From positions 1-35,573 of the forward strand of contig ML986891.1 in assembly GCA_010094045.1 (NCBI GenBank): a stretch of DNA of 35,573 bases, read 5' to 3'. Within the stretch, counting starts at the first letter, position 1. Every line of letters begins with the position of its first letter. Made by a program: the position numbers and the translations under genes. Shown one piece after another: positions 1 to 9,779 of the stretch. The notes under the pieces were generated by a model. The model had not been told where the DNA came from. It searched no databases and saw nothing but the letters and a program-made list of their open reading frames with translations. This DNA comes from Lojkania enalia (Eukaryota > Ascomycota > Dothideomycetes > Pleosporales).

Positions 1-850
1 ATATTAATTGCTAATTCTTAACAGCTATAAGAGCTACAACTCGCTTAAATTCAGGCAGCTCTATAAGGAAAAGAATATTATTACTCTCTATATACTTCTA
101 TATTCGTCGCATCTACTACAGCTACTAGATATAGGTTGTTTCTCGCCTTTAAAAACTGCATATAGGTGTTAAGTCGAGCAGCTAATACGCGGTTATATTA
201 ACCATATTATAAAAATTAAGTTCTTACCCTACTTTAAAGCAGCTTTTATCGTAGCAATTATAAAGAGTAATATCCTAAATAGCTTTTAAAGTGCTAGTCT
301 AATTCTATTTAACTTAGATATAGTACTATTAAAGCTTAAAGTTTAATTATATACGCTAATACCCTCTATAGTTAAAAATACCCTTTAAGAGTTAAAAATA
401 CTAAGTAATTTTATTAAATTTAGGTCTTAATCTATATACGTTTAATTAAGAGTTTAAAAGCACCTAGATAGCTTATATACTTTAATAGTAGAGGCGTTTA
501 AATAGTTTATAAAGGGTGCTGCGTATATAATATATAAAAATATACTATTATACGCTTAGGTTACTAAACTTTAAACAGCTATTAAGGCCGCTATATAATA
601 TTAATTATATAAAAGAAAGCGTATATAGAAGGAAGGTAACCTAATAATTAAAGAAGGCGTTTAATTAACTACTCTAAAAGAGTTTAGTACTTATACTAAT
701 AGAAAGAAGGGTAGGAAGAAGGCGCGCGTTAATAGAGACCAGCCGACTTAAAGGCGCTATAGGTAGTATAGCGAGGCTAGGTATAACTTATAGACGTGTA
801 AAAATGATGCTATAGATATAGAAGAATAGGCTACTATACTATATAGTATA
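1..850 (+). pseudogene. pogo/Fot DDD transposase, C-terminal half, broken by RIP
   Basis: The transposase cuts and pastes its element at TA sites. The visible frame (codons in register with position 20) starts just before the second catalytic Asp. The context LIL-N-SYKSY at 11-34 fits the family motif LILDGHxSH, with the Asp now AAC (Asn) at 20-22. The third Asp is kept at 128-130 in LLDIGCFSPLK. The two are 36 codons apart, which is the DD35D spacing. A CX2CX4HX4C knuckle sits at 758-799; its first two Cys and the His are TAT, and the last Cys is kept (TGT). Stops in frame are TAG/TAA at positions expected to be Gln or Trp. No frame shift is seen between the Asp motif and the knuckle. The protein is dead. 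The N-terminal half is outside the window. Confidence 0.85.
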
Positions 851-910
851 ATAGAATATAAGAAAGTACAATATTTTACGAAAAGTAGTTACAATTTTAG
901 TATAGTCTTA

Positions 911-955
911 GTATTATAATTAGCTCGCTTAGGTAATCAGCTCGCTTATACTATA
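911..955. repeat. Right terminal inverted repeat of transposon C with doubled motif
   Basis: The motif AGCTCGCTTA occurs at 922-931 and again at 939-948, a period of 17 bases, just inside the element end (TATACTATA). Doubled motifs near the ends are the likely transposase binding sites. The partner TIR is off the left edge, so inverted repetition itself cannot be checked here. Confidence 0.6.
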
Positions 956-1089
956 TGTTAGGAGTTTAAAAAAGTAATTTATATAATTTTCCTAGCTTCC
1001 TACTCTCTTTAAAGAGTTTAATATAGGCTAGAGGAAAGGAGTTTAGTCCTTTTAACCTTTACCTTTTCCTAACTTCTATTTAGGAGTTT

Positions 1090-2188
1090 CTTTAAACTTC
1101 TCTTTCTTCTAGGGATAGTTAAGAGACTTATAGCCCTCCTCTTTATATATCTAATATATAATAGAAAGCTACTCTAGGTAGATATTATCTTTCCTAGACC
1201 TCTTTAGGGGTTTCTAGCCCTTTCTAGCCTTCTTTAGAGCACTATTACTCTTACCTAAAGTATTAGACCCCTACCTCTTATAATTACCTATATTACGCCT
1301 CTTTTACCTTTTATAAAGCTTTTAGTAACGCTTAAAGACTATATTTACGTATTCTTCTACCTTTAGCAGCGTTTAAAGTTGTAGTCTTAGGAGAAGATCT
1401 AAATCTCTCCTTATTAGCTTAGATAAGACTAAGATAAACTTATTTACTATATAGTCTTTATTTATCTCTCTAATCTTTTCTTATAAAGGTCTTATATAGT
1501 TTAATAAGTTAGTTAGAGACTAGCCTATCCTTTATCTACACCTTTTTAAGGTATCGAAAGCTTCTTATCTTTATTCTAATAGAGTTTCTAATATGCTTAA
1601 CATCTTTACTTTTAGAATATCCTATATAGAGATCTAATACACACTCTTTCAACGCTCTATAGTTTTATATATCTCCTATAAAGTCTTTAAAGATTCTAAG
1701 ATATATTTAAAAGTAAAAGTAACTTTCTATTTTTCTATCTAAAAGTCTACTAGCAACTAAATAAAATACTTTTTATAGTCTTAAATCTATTAGTTATAGT
1801 TTATACAGTTCTTCTTCTTATAAGTATAAGGAGGTTTAGGGTAAAGAAGATTAGCTTAGGTAGAAATAGTTTATAACAGCTATACTCCTTCTAGTATAAT
1901 AATAGCTAAATCGATTATAGAGATATTATCTATTTTATATTATTACTTTATCTCTTATAGTTGTTTAAGATTCTTCTAATTTCGTTTACCTTATATCTAT
2001 TATTATAGTCTTTTTAAGTCTTCAGTATCTACATCCTACTCTATACTACTCTAAGCTAGAGAGTGCTAGATAGTACTATAACTCTACAATTCTTTAAATA
2101 TTCGATAAATATTCGCTCTAGTCTACTCTTCTAACTAAATAAGTCCTTTACTAGCTCTAAGGTCGGCGTCTCGCCTATTACTAGACAT
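1090..2188 (-). pseudogene. LTR-retrotransposon gag remnant, broken by RIP
   Basis: A long degenerate frame reads on the minus strand from an ATG at 2186-2188 (MSSNRRDADLRAS...). It is rich in Arg, Glu, Leu and Gln/stop codons, with helical stretches such as LLKVEEYVNIVFKR and a basic Lys/Arg tail near 1150-1300. The stops are TAA/TAG in place of Gln or Trp codons. Length, charge pattern and position next to other retroelements fit a Ty3/Gypsy-type gag capsid protein. No certain CCHC knuckle was found, so the family is inferred. The part further downstream, leading to pol, would lie to the left and is cut off by transposon C at about 955. It is not the gag of G4 at the right edge, whose gag must lie beyond 35573. 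A non-LTR gag is the main alternative. Confidence 0.5.
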
Positions 2189-2772
2189 TAGGGTCCTTAT
2201 ATACCCGGTAGAACTAGCTGTTAAGCTAAGAGGAGTAGAAGACGTATTTATAGTATCAGAAATTGCTGCTAGACTATTTTAAAGAGTATAAGCGATTTAA
2301 ATATAATAGGCTAGTATAATATATTATAGCATAGCAATAATAGATAGAATAGTAGAGCAAAAATATTCGTATATTCAGTTCTCTTAGAAAAGAGAAGGCT
2401 AATAAAAGAGAGATAAATTACTACTATCTCTGCAGGGTATAATTCGGCTATTTTAACCCTAGGTTAAGTAACTCTATATTATTAACCCGTAACTTAAAGC
2501 TATAAGATATTATATTTAATATTAGAAATATAGCTCTATACTATTATACTACTACAATTAAAAGGTACGAATAATTAATATTACTAATTATAGGTGTAGA
2601 ATAGTATATATACCTTTATATTATCTTCTTCCTTAGTAGTATACGCCCTAAACGCTCTAAGAGATATAATATATAAAGGTAGGTACTGAGACTTCTAGCT
2701 CTACTAGACCGACCCTCTAATTACCTCTAGCTACTTCTCTAATACGCTTATATAGATGCGCTTATACGTATA
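2189..2772. other. Gene-free RIPped DNA, probable leader/LTR of the left gag element
   Basis: No coding frame, RNA gene or paired repeat is visible here. It lies directly upstream of the minus-strand gag start, so it is probably the 5' LTR and leader of that element, but no second LTR copy is in the window to prove this. The Copia LTR begins at 2773. Confidence 0.4.
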
Positions 2773-2976
2773 TATAGTAAGAGGCGAATCTTATCTTAGG
2801 GAGGGAGATGAGGAGTTGAACTGGTTAATTAAAGATAGCTAGCGGGCCATATTTATATACATGAAAAAGGGGTATATTAACTAATATCTAGTATAATATC
2901 CGGCGTAATATTATATATAATATTATATATCGATATCTAATACAGCTCGGTAGACTAGCTAAAAATCTATATAATA
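2773..2976 (-). repeat. 3' LTR of the Copia element (204 bp)
   Basis: It is the same 204-bp sequence as 30608-30811 and the reverse complement of the nearly unmutated solo LTR at 15970-16173. Its outer end reads TATAGTAAGAGG where the solo LTR reads TGTGGTGAGAGG: each difference is G to A after T, the RIP signature. The inner end touches a polypurine tract, which marks it as the 3' LTR. Confidence 0.88.
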
Positions 2977-2987
2977 CACCCCCCTAG
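2977..2987 (-). other. Polypurine tract of the Copia element
   Basis: On the minus strand CTAGGGGGGTG directly precedes the 3' LTR. A purine run at this place primes plus-strand DNA synthesis in LTR retroelements and gives the direction of the element. Confidence 0.75.
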
Positions 2988-2989
2988 TT

Positions 2990-5900
2990 TTAACTATAAA
3001 GGAGAAGCTGCGTCGAAAAAATAAAGGTAGATACTATACTAAAAGAGGTAAATTATATAGAGTAACTAGTAGTAGAGTTAAATACGCTTGCAGAAATATC
3101 AATTTAATATAATATAGGGTAAGTTATAATTAATTTTTAATTACCCCTAAGATTCTTATTAGTAGTCGATTTATTTAGCTGATAGGAATTCCTAAGATTC
3201 GATTCTAGCTAAAATATCTTCTATTTTTAGTTGTTTAATAAACCTTTAGTATTATTATAGTTATAGAACTTTTATAAAACCGTTGGCTGGTATTAGATTT
3301 ATCGGTTGCCAACCAATTATAAGTTTCTACTCTACTACTTCTTAATATAGCTAGTACTGGTATATATCTATATAGCGAAGTTTGGTATTAAAACGCTTAG
3401 ATAGCTTATTTACGATATCTACTATTTATTAATTATCGTAAAGTAGTACTGGTTATACGTTAATATAGAAGTATAGTAAGGTAAAGGCCTTCTACTACCA
3501 CTCTATTTCTAATCTAGCAACTAATAGTACTAATAATTCTACTTTAGTAGTCGATTTTATAACCGTATACTAAATTAAGACTTTCTAATCGATTAGTATC
3601 TTAAAAAGTTAAAATAAATAGCTGTAAGAACTTTAATAAGTATTAGAATTATTGCCGAAGGCTATATTAGATACGCTATAGAATAGTAATTATTTTATAG
3701 GGTTAATATAATTAGTATTACTACTCTAGCTAATAGTAGAGGTATTTTATATATTATTAGCTGTTACTATAATTGCTAAGTACTTCGTACTAATTAGATA
3801 TTATTATTACTCTTAGGACAGTATTAATATAATAATTGCTAGGGTTCTAGAGGTATTATAATAATATTAAGTACGCTTACGTAATATTAGAGTATATAAA
3901 AACTATAATATAGGCTAGACAACTAATTAGTTATTAGTAGTAAGATATTCTATTAGAGGATTCCTTAGTAGCAGCTAGTAGTATATTCTTATATAGAGGC
4001 GTACTTAGCACCTTCTTATTAACCGTAATATTAAATCGCTCTGCTATCTTATTAATAAATAAGTCCTGTAGTAGCTAGATCTTATACTACTATATATTAC
4101 GTACGACTTAAACTTCTAAAAACTAATTTAGATCTTTAAAGGATTAAAGTTTATATTTATTACTTAATTACGATTTAAATTTCTACTTAGTAGAGATATT
4201 TAATAGATAAACTAGAATTATAATATTATTAATATAAAAGAAGATAATCAGCTTATTATTTACGTATAATTAAGATATTCCTAATACTATTTTAAGGCCT
4301 AATTACCTCAGAGTCCTATCTAGCTTATAATACTAAAGTTTTAGAGTATTCTTAAAACTATATATAACTTTCTATAGTTGTAAATATTTTCTATACTTAT
4401 ATATAAAACTTTCTAGTATATAGATATATATTAATCTATCTAATTAGTAGTTAAGAAACGCGTTAATAATATCGAACTAGTATATATCGAGTTTAAAATA
4501 AGTTGCAATCGATATTAGAAAGTAAAAGGTTTATACGACTAGTATAGTAGTATAGGTATCTCCCTATTAAGATTGTAGATTACCGTATATAACTAATCTA
4601 GCCTTAAATTTATATAGAAAACCGTTCTTATTAAATTTATATACGAATACCTATATTACTAGAAGAATTTTAGTAGAGTTTTAGAGGATTGTTATCTTTT
4701 ACTAGATATCTATATTCTCCTACTTCTATAACTTAGTACGATAGGTCTTATAGAAGCTAGTACTAAAGAAGTAATTCTTTAGATCTTTATAGTACTTTAA
4801 TTCTAGTAGAAGCTAATTATAATAATATTTTCTAATAGTACAAGTTTCCTTTATATAATTTACTAGTATTAGCTCGCTATTAAATAGTGCTGTGAAGGTT
4901 ATAAAGTATAACTAAAGCGGCCTACAACTATATAGAAACCTACCTCTCTAGATTATATTATCCCTAGATATTTAGCTACTAATTTCTTCTCTCTATAGGG
5001 TATTATTTATTCTTCTTAAAGGTATAGAAGTATAAGTAGGTAATAGTTACTATTTTTATAATAAATTATCGCTAAACGCAGTATTCTTATTATCTACTAG
5101 TAGTATTATAAAAGCATCCTAATTCTTTAGTACTAGTACTAGTATTAATTCTAGTATTAAAAGTTTCTAATTACTAGTAATATCGTCGATTTATTCTTTA
5201 AAAATAATATTCTTCTACTAATAAACCTTTTTACTAATTAAATTACCTGCTAACTTAGTAGAGATATTTTAATTAGACAGCCGATCTTTATAGATCGCTT
5301 CTATAACTTTAATCGTTTTATTATTACTACTATCGATAAAACTTTTAATATTATTAATTTAAAAAAGAATCTTCTCTAGGGATTCTTTTAGCAGATATTC
5401 CTCCTCCTTACTAGATATAATATTACTAAATATAACGTCTCTAATATTAAGTACCTATTTTAGTTTTAGAATTAGTACTTAGTATATATTCGTACTCCTA
5501 TATTATAAGAGTTTCCCGATTAGTACCCGTAACGCTAGTTTATCGCCTTTTAATAGAGTTTTATCTAAAACGTATACTTATAATCTTATAACCTAAAAGT
5601 AAGTAAGAGATAGTTTATAGTTAAAAATAGCCTTATAGGGTTTTAAATCGAAGGCTTATAATCAGCGTTCTATTAAGTAGGTATTTTACTGTATAAGCTA
5701 ATTCGTTAGTATATTTATTAGAGATATTACTTTCTATTATAAGAGTACGCGCGCGGGTTATAATTTAATATCCTACTTACTCTACTAGACTATTCTACTT
5801 AGGTATATAAGGCGCGCGAGTTTTAATTACAATTTCTTAATTAAGTAATACTTCTATAAGTTCTAAGAAGCTTAAGTTGTTATCTATATAGATATATACG

Positions 5901-6950
5901 ATCTTTCTTTTATACTATCGTTTAATTTTTACTAATAGTATTTTAAAGGCTTTTATAAACGTGGATTTCAACTAATTATATATCGTAAATCTCTTATACT
6001 ACTAGAACACCTAATTAACTATATAAAATAGGTATCTCTTACTATTATAGTACTTTTTACAGTTCTTCTAAAGTTGTATAATATTAATCGCGATTCTCTT
6101 AAATAGTTTAATAGCCGGGTAAAGCTAATTATACCAGCTAATCTACTATAATAACTTCGCTTGTATATATATCTAATAATCTCGCTATACTAGTACTTCC
6201 TAATTACTTAACTAGATACTCTTAGCTACTTAAGGTAGAGTTAATACTAAATCTCTATCTAGGTAGCCTAATAATTAATACGCTTTAGCTAAAGAAATAA
6301 TTTATATTAGTTACTAATAATAGAAAAGCTTTTCCTTAATTACTACGACTATTTTATATCTAGAAAGTAAATCGAGTAGAGACCTTTTTACTAGATCCAC
6401 GTTTAGTAGCTAGTAGCTATTAAACAACTCTAAGTAATAAACGATATTATAGTAATTATACTAGTAAAGGTAATCTCTACCTAAATTAAACTAGATACTC
6501 TATTTTCTATTTCTAATTAGAGCTATAATATTAGTTAGTAATTAAGAGATATAAGTAACTTCTATTAGCTCGATATCCCTTAAGCCTATAGAAGAATTAA
6601 TTATAATTATAACAGTACTCTATTCTAATATAAAGTATATACTATCTTTTATAGTAATTTTATCTTTAGAATTTACTATCTAAATAGTCTATTAACTAAA
6701 AGTCTTAGAGTTATATATATAAATATTAGAACCTAGATTAAATATCTACTAATTTAGAATACTAGTATTTTCCTTCTTAGGGATAGTACTCGCTAAAAAA
6801 TTGCCTCTTTAAATTACCTAGGTATTTCCCTAGAGGCTAGTAGCCTTTATAGAAGCTTTACTATTAAACGAGGATTTTAACTTCTTATATTTTTCTATAT
6901 TTACCTTTAGAGTATTCTTTTTTACCTAGTTATTTCTATTTAAGATAATA
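2990..6950 (-). pseudogene. Copia pol: protease, integrase, RT, RNase H, broken by RIP
   Basis: Reading on the minus strand from right to left: a protease-like motif around 6725-6765 (IFNLGSN, with the active-site Asp codon now AAT at 6737-6739). Next a pre-integrase zinc region near 6200-6300 (LLGYLDRD, from the WHRRLGH type of motif), then the integrase core at about 5700-6170 with IDNN (Asp kept at 5882-5884) and PKQNSLVE (final Glu at 5780-5782). RT follows at about 4150-5050 with FFYINNII at 4225-4236, where the YVDD box has become YINN. An RNase H region near 3000-3900 ends the frame. Stops are TAA/TAG throughout. Length is normal for a Copia pol. The polyprotein is dead through loss of the protease Asp and both RT Asp residues. 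Transposon B separates this part from the gag half. Confidence 0.85.
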
Positions 6951-6952
6951 TA

Positions 6953-7000
6953 TTCTACTATCGAAGCGGCTAAACTATTAAAGCGGCCACTTTTTCTTAG
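6953..7000. repeat. Left TIR of transposon B (48 bp)
   Basis: It starts TTCTACTATCGAAGCGGC and ends CACTTTTTCTTAG. Inside it a 14-base motif (ACTATCGAAGCGGC type) occurs twice with a 3-base spacer, period 17. The second copy carries two RIP changes (ACTATTAAAGCGGC). Confidence 0.9.
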
Positions 7001-7030
7001 CACAATAAATACTATATATAAAAAGTTAAT

Positions 7031-8734
7031 TTATTTAATACTAATAAGAGATGCTATATATAATATACTTTTATCTAATTTAGAATTTTCCCTACTATCC
7101 TTTTAGCACGTACGAGTATTATGTCCAGTCTTACTACAGTTACTATAGTAGCGTTAAGCTGGTTGAGCCCTTTCTTAAGTATCAGTACTACAAGTCTTCT
7201 TAAAGAGCTAAGAGTTTATAAATACTTCAGCAGCTATATACAAAAATCCCTCGCTATATAATACTATACTACTATACTAAATATACTTTCTTTTACGCGT
7301 TTTACGCTTAGTTACTTCTTCTAATTACCTTTTAAGCTTAGAGTTGTAAGCTTAAAGAAGTATATTCTAATGTAGCATTAATTTAGCACCTTTTATAAGC
7401 TGTGAGAATCTTTCTTACACCTCTTTTAGTAATCGTATAAAGGACTTTTATACAAGTATTAATTATAACCTAAATTTATATATATTACTTAGAGTTTTAG
7501 ACTACTAAAAGTCTTCTTATAGAAGTAGTTCTAGTAGGGTATATAGTTATATATTAAAGTAATCTAATATAACCTACGCGTTTAGAAGAATAATTCCTAT
7601 TACTTTAAAGGCCTTTTAACAGTTCTTATATATAAATACGTTAAAAAACGCGTTCTTAAAGGCTGGAAGGAAGCTTTCTTTATTAATATAGTAGATATAT
7701 TAGCGCGCTAAGTCTCATACGCGTTATAAGTATTTTAGTTTTAATAGTAAAAAGTAAACTATATTAAGAGGCTGAAGTATATATAATAAATAAGAAGGTA
7801 TATAAAGCGTTAGGATCTTTTGTATAAGATAGTAATCTTTAAATTCTTAGTTAAAGTAGCTTTTATAGCTGTCTAAAATAAATAGCCTATATAATCCTAC
7901 CTAACGCATCTTTATATACTTATTAAAGTACTTTAGCTACTTAAGACTAAGCGCGTTATTTATCCAGCCGTTCTTAGAGACTAAAATTTTCCAATTATAT
8001 AGTATACCTACTTCTTTATACTATATAAAGATATAGACGCGTCCTTTATAGATAATAAATAGTAGGGTCGTATACGTAGTAGCGTAGATACTCTAGATAA
8101 TTATAATCTACTTATAATCGTCTAGCTGTATAAGAGTAGGCCTTATATAATATTCTAAACCTATAATAACCTTTATAGTACTAATAATACCTATCTAAAA
8201 GCCTGTTTTATTAAAGTTGTAGATATTATTATTATATATATTATATTTCGCAATTGTATCTTATATAAGCTTAAACTACGCGTTAATAACCTCTAAATTC
8301 TCTTGTTTTATTCTTTAGTAATTCTTTACTCGATTAAAGGCTATTTTAAGCTTATTTATACGCGCTACGAATTATTTAAGCTAATTCTTTCCTATAAGTA
8401 TTCTACTACGTACGCCTAATAGTTTATCTACTATATCTACTACCTTATATAGCCGGGGCGCAAATCCTCGTAAATTAAGGTTAAGAATATATTATACGAT
8501 TGTTTATTCTTCGGTTACTATAAGCTTCTAGCAATTTAGTTATATAAAAGAGTAAAACGCGATTCTATAAAGTTAAGTAGAGAGTCGTTAATATTATATA
8601 TTAAAAGCTATAGTAGCGCGTTGTACGCTCTTAAACTAGTCTAATTTATACGCCTATAAGGTAAGCTTAATTCTACCTTCTTATTAAATTAATAGAAGGT
8701 TATATTGTAGATTTATTATAGTTCGTATATAGTA
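7031..8734 (-). pseudogene. pogo/Fot transposase of element B, broken by RIP
   Basis: DDD transposase, the same protein as in element A but on the minus strand. Ends were placed by mirroring the frame of A. The N-terminal DNA-binding part is near 8440-8700, including a GFAPRL-like stretch around 8455-8475. The catalytic domain fills the middle. The C-terminal CX2CX4HX4C knuckle is at 7106-7147 and reads Y-S-N-C-SKTG-H-NTRT-C, so three of the four zinc ligands are kept and only the first Cys is lost (TAT). In copy A all four are lost. Interior stops are TAG/TAA. Such knuckles are common at the C-terminus of fungal pogo/Fot transposases. Two dead copies suggest an intact source elsewhere in the genome at some time. 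Confidence 0.85.
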
Positions 8735-8743
8735 TTTATAATA

Positions 8744-8791
8744 CTAAGAAAAAGTAGCCGCTTCGATAGTTTAGCCGCTTTAATAGTAGAA
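8744..8791. repeat. Right TIR of transposon B (48 bp)
   Basis: Reverse complement of the left TIR with RIP-type differences. The doubled motif with 17-base period is present here too. A TA dinucleotide follows at 8792-8793. Confidence 0.9.
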
Positions 8792-8793
8792 TA

Positions 8794-9130
8794 TATTATT
8801 ATCATAAGCTTTTAGTATTTTCTAATTTAGTACCTAGTTTAGTAGTCTAATCGATTCGTTTACATACTTACAATTACTCTAGAAGTACTATTTCTTATAG
8901 AAGTAGAGTAGTAGAATATATAATTATAAACTAGATTTTTCTTAAAACTACTATATAGTACTATTAGAATTTACTTAAGGAATTAATAGATATTATAAAG
9001 CTATAAATAAGCTAAACGCCTTCTATAAATTAAAACATCTATAATAGTTGGTATATTAATATACTAATTATTTAATCGTAGGAATTAGTTAATTAATCCT
9101 ATTTAGCTTATTTTTAATATTAATCGGTAC
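8794..9130 (-). pseudogene. Copia gag, C-terminal part, broken by RIP
   Basis: This piece of the Copia polyprotein lies between insertions B and G3. The minus-strand frame joins the N-terminal gag part at 15181-15969 once G3 and one TATAT copy are removed (DKA-stop-ILIYIVPINIKNKL across the joint). It reads on toward the protease on the other side of B. A partly decayed Cys/His-rich stretch (YFYKK-stop-YF-stop-SNC, near 8860-8920) is where a CCHC nucleic-acid knuckle would sit, but the spacing is not a clean CX2CX4HX4C. The assignment rests on position and frame continuity. Confidence 0.6.
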
Positions 9131-9135
9131 TATAT

Positions 9136-9438
9136 TATTATAGACGCTTATGTGCAGTTGGTTAATCGTACTTTAGATAGTTAACTCTATTACTATATAC
9201 TATATATAAATATTAAAATATTATATAAAGAATAGAAATATCTATATTATATAGGTTTTTATAGGAGCTAGGTCTATACTACTATATAGGCTAGCCGGGT
9301 CAGCAAAACCTTCCTCTATTATAGTTAAGATAAGTCGGTTATATTCTAGCTAGCAGCTAATAGTTGTTACTAGCAGCCGGTTTAAGTATTATAGTAAAGA
9401 TAGTATAGGTATAGAGGTATCGTAGTATTACTATAATA
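9136..9438 (-). repeat. 3' LTR of Gypsy G3 (303 bp)
   Basis: Same sequence as 14873-15175 with mainly transition differences, and the same length. It touches a polypurine tract on its inner side, which makes it the 3' LTR in minus-strand sense. Confidence 0.93.
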
Positions 9439-9453
9439 GTACCCCCCTTTTAG
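9439..9453 (-). other. Polypurine tract of Gypsy G3
   Basis: On the minus strand AAAAGGGGGGTAC immediately precedes the 3' LTR, as expected for the plus-strand primer. Confidence 0.75.
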
Positions 9454-9571
9454 TTATAAGCTCCTACGAGTTAGGTCTTTATATTATATTTAGGTTATTT
9501 ATAATTAAGTAGTAGTTATTAATATTAATATTAGTTAAAGTTATAGGCGTATTAGCACAATTAGTTATTAT

Positions 9572-9756
9572 TATATAGTAGTACCGTATTAGAGATTAGG
9601 TTAGGTTGTAGGTATATTAGCATAACTGGTTGTTATTATATAATAGTACTATACTAAGAATCGGGTCGGTTTAGTTTATATAATAGTACTATACTAGAGA
9701 TTAGGTTAGGTCGGTTTATATAGTAGTACTATTACTAGTATTATATTAGTATAGTA
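9572..9756. repeat. Degenerate 40-bp tandem repeat in the G3 3' non-coding region
   Basis: Units begin TATATARTAGTACYRTA at 9572, 9637, 9677 and 9717. The last three are exactly 40 bases apart and the first step is 65. Each unit goes on with a GATTAGGTTAGGT-like tail. It lies between the chromodomain stop and the polypurine tract and holds no coding frame. Confidence 0.65.
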
Positions 9757-9779
9757 TTATTACAGGCGTCTAAAAATAT

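Larger units (their letters stand above)
1..955 (+). mobile_element. pogo/Fot-type DNA transposon C, 3' part, RIPped
   Basis: The 3' half of a Tc1/mariner-superfamily (pogo/Fot type) transposon enters from the left edge of the window and ends in a terminal repeat near 955. It holds the C-terminal half of a DDD transposase followed by about 100 bases of non-coding DNA and the TIR. The left TIR lies outside the window. It belongs to a different family from elements A and B, because the terminal repeat sequence differs, but the layout is the same: DDE_1-type catalytic domain, C-terminal CCHC knuckle, and a TIR with a doubled motif at 17-base period. It borders a retrotransposon gag remnant and may be inserted into it. 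The exact right boundary is uncertain by a few bases. Confidence 0.8.
6953..8791 (-). mobile_element. pogo/Fot-type DNA transposon B, full length, RIPped
   Basis: An element of 1839 bp with 48-bp TIRs at 6953-7000 and 8744-8791, flanked by TA at 6951-6952 and 8792-8793. TA duplication is typical of Tc1/mariner elements. It lies inside the Copia element between gag and protease. The sister copy A (31157-32994, 1838 bp) is almost the same length, so B has suffered base changes but hardly any deletion. Confidence 0.92.

Noticed and set aside
9572..9756. A CRISPR-like array
   Set aside because: The units are adjoining and degenerate with no unique spacers, and the DNA is fungal.
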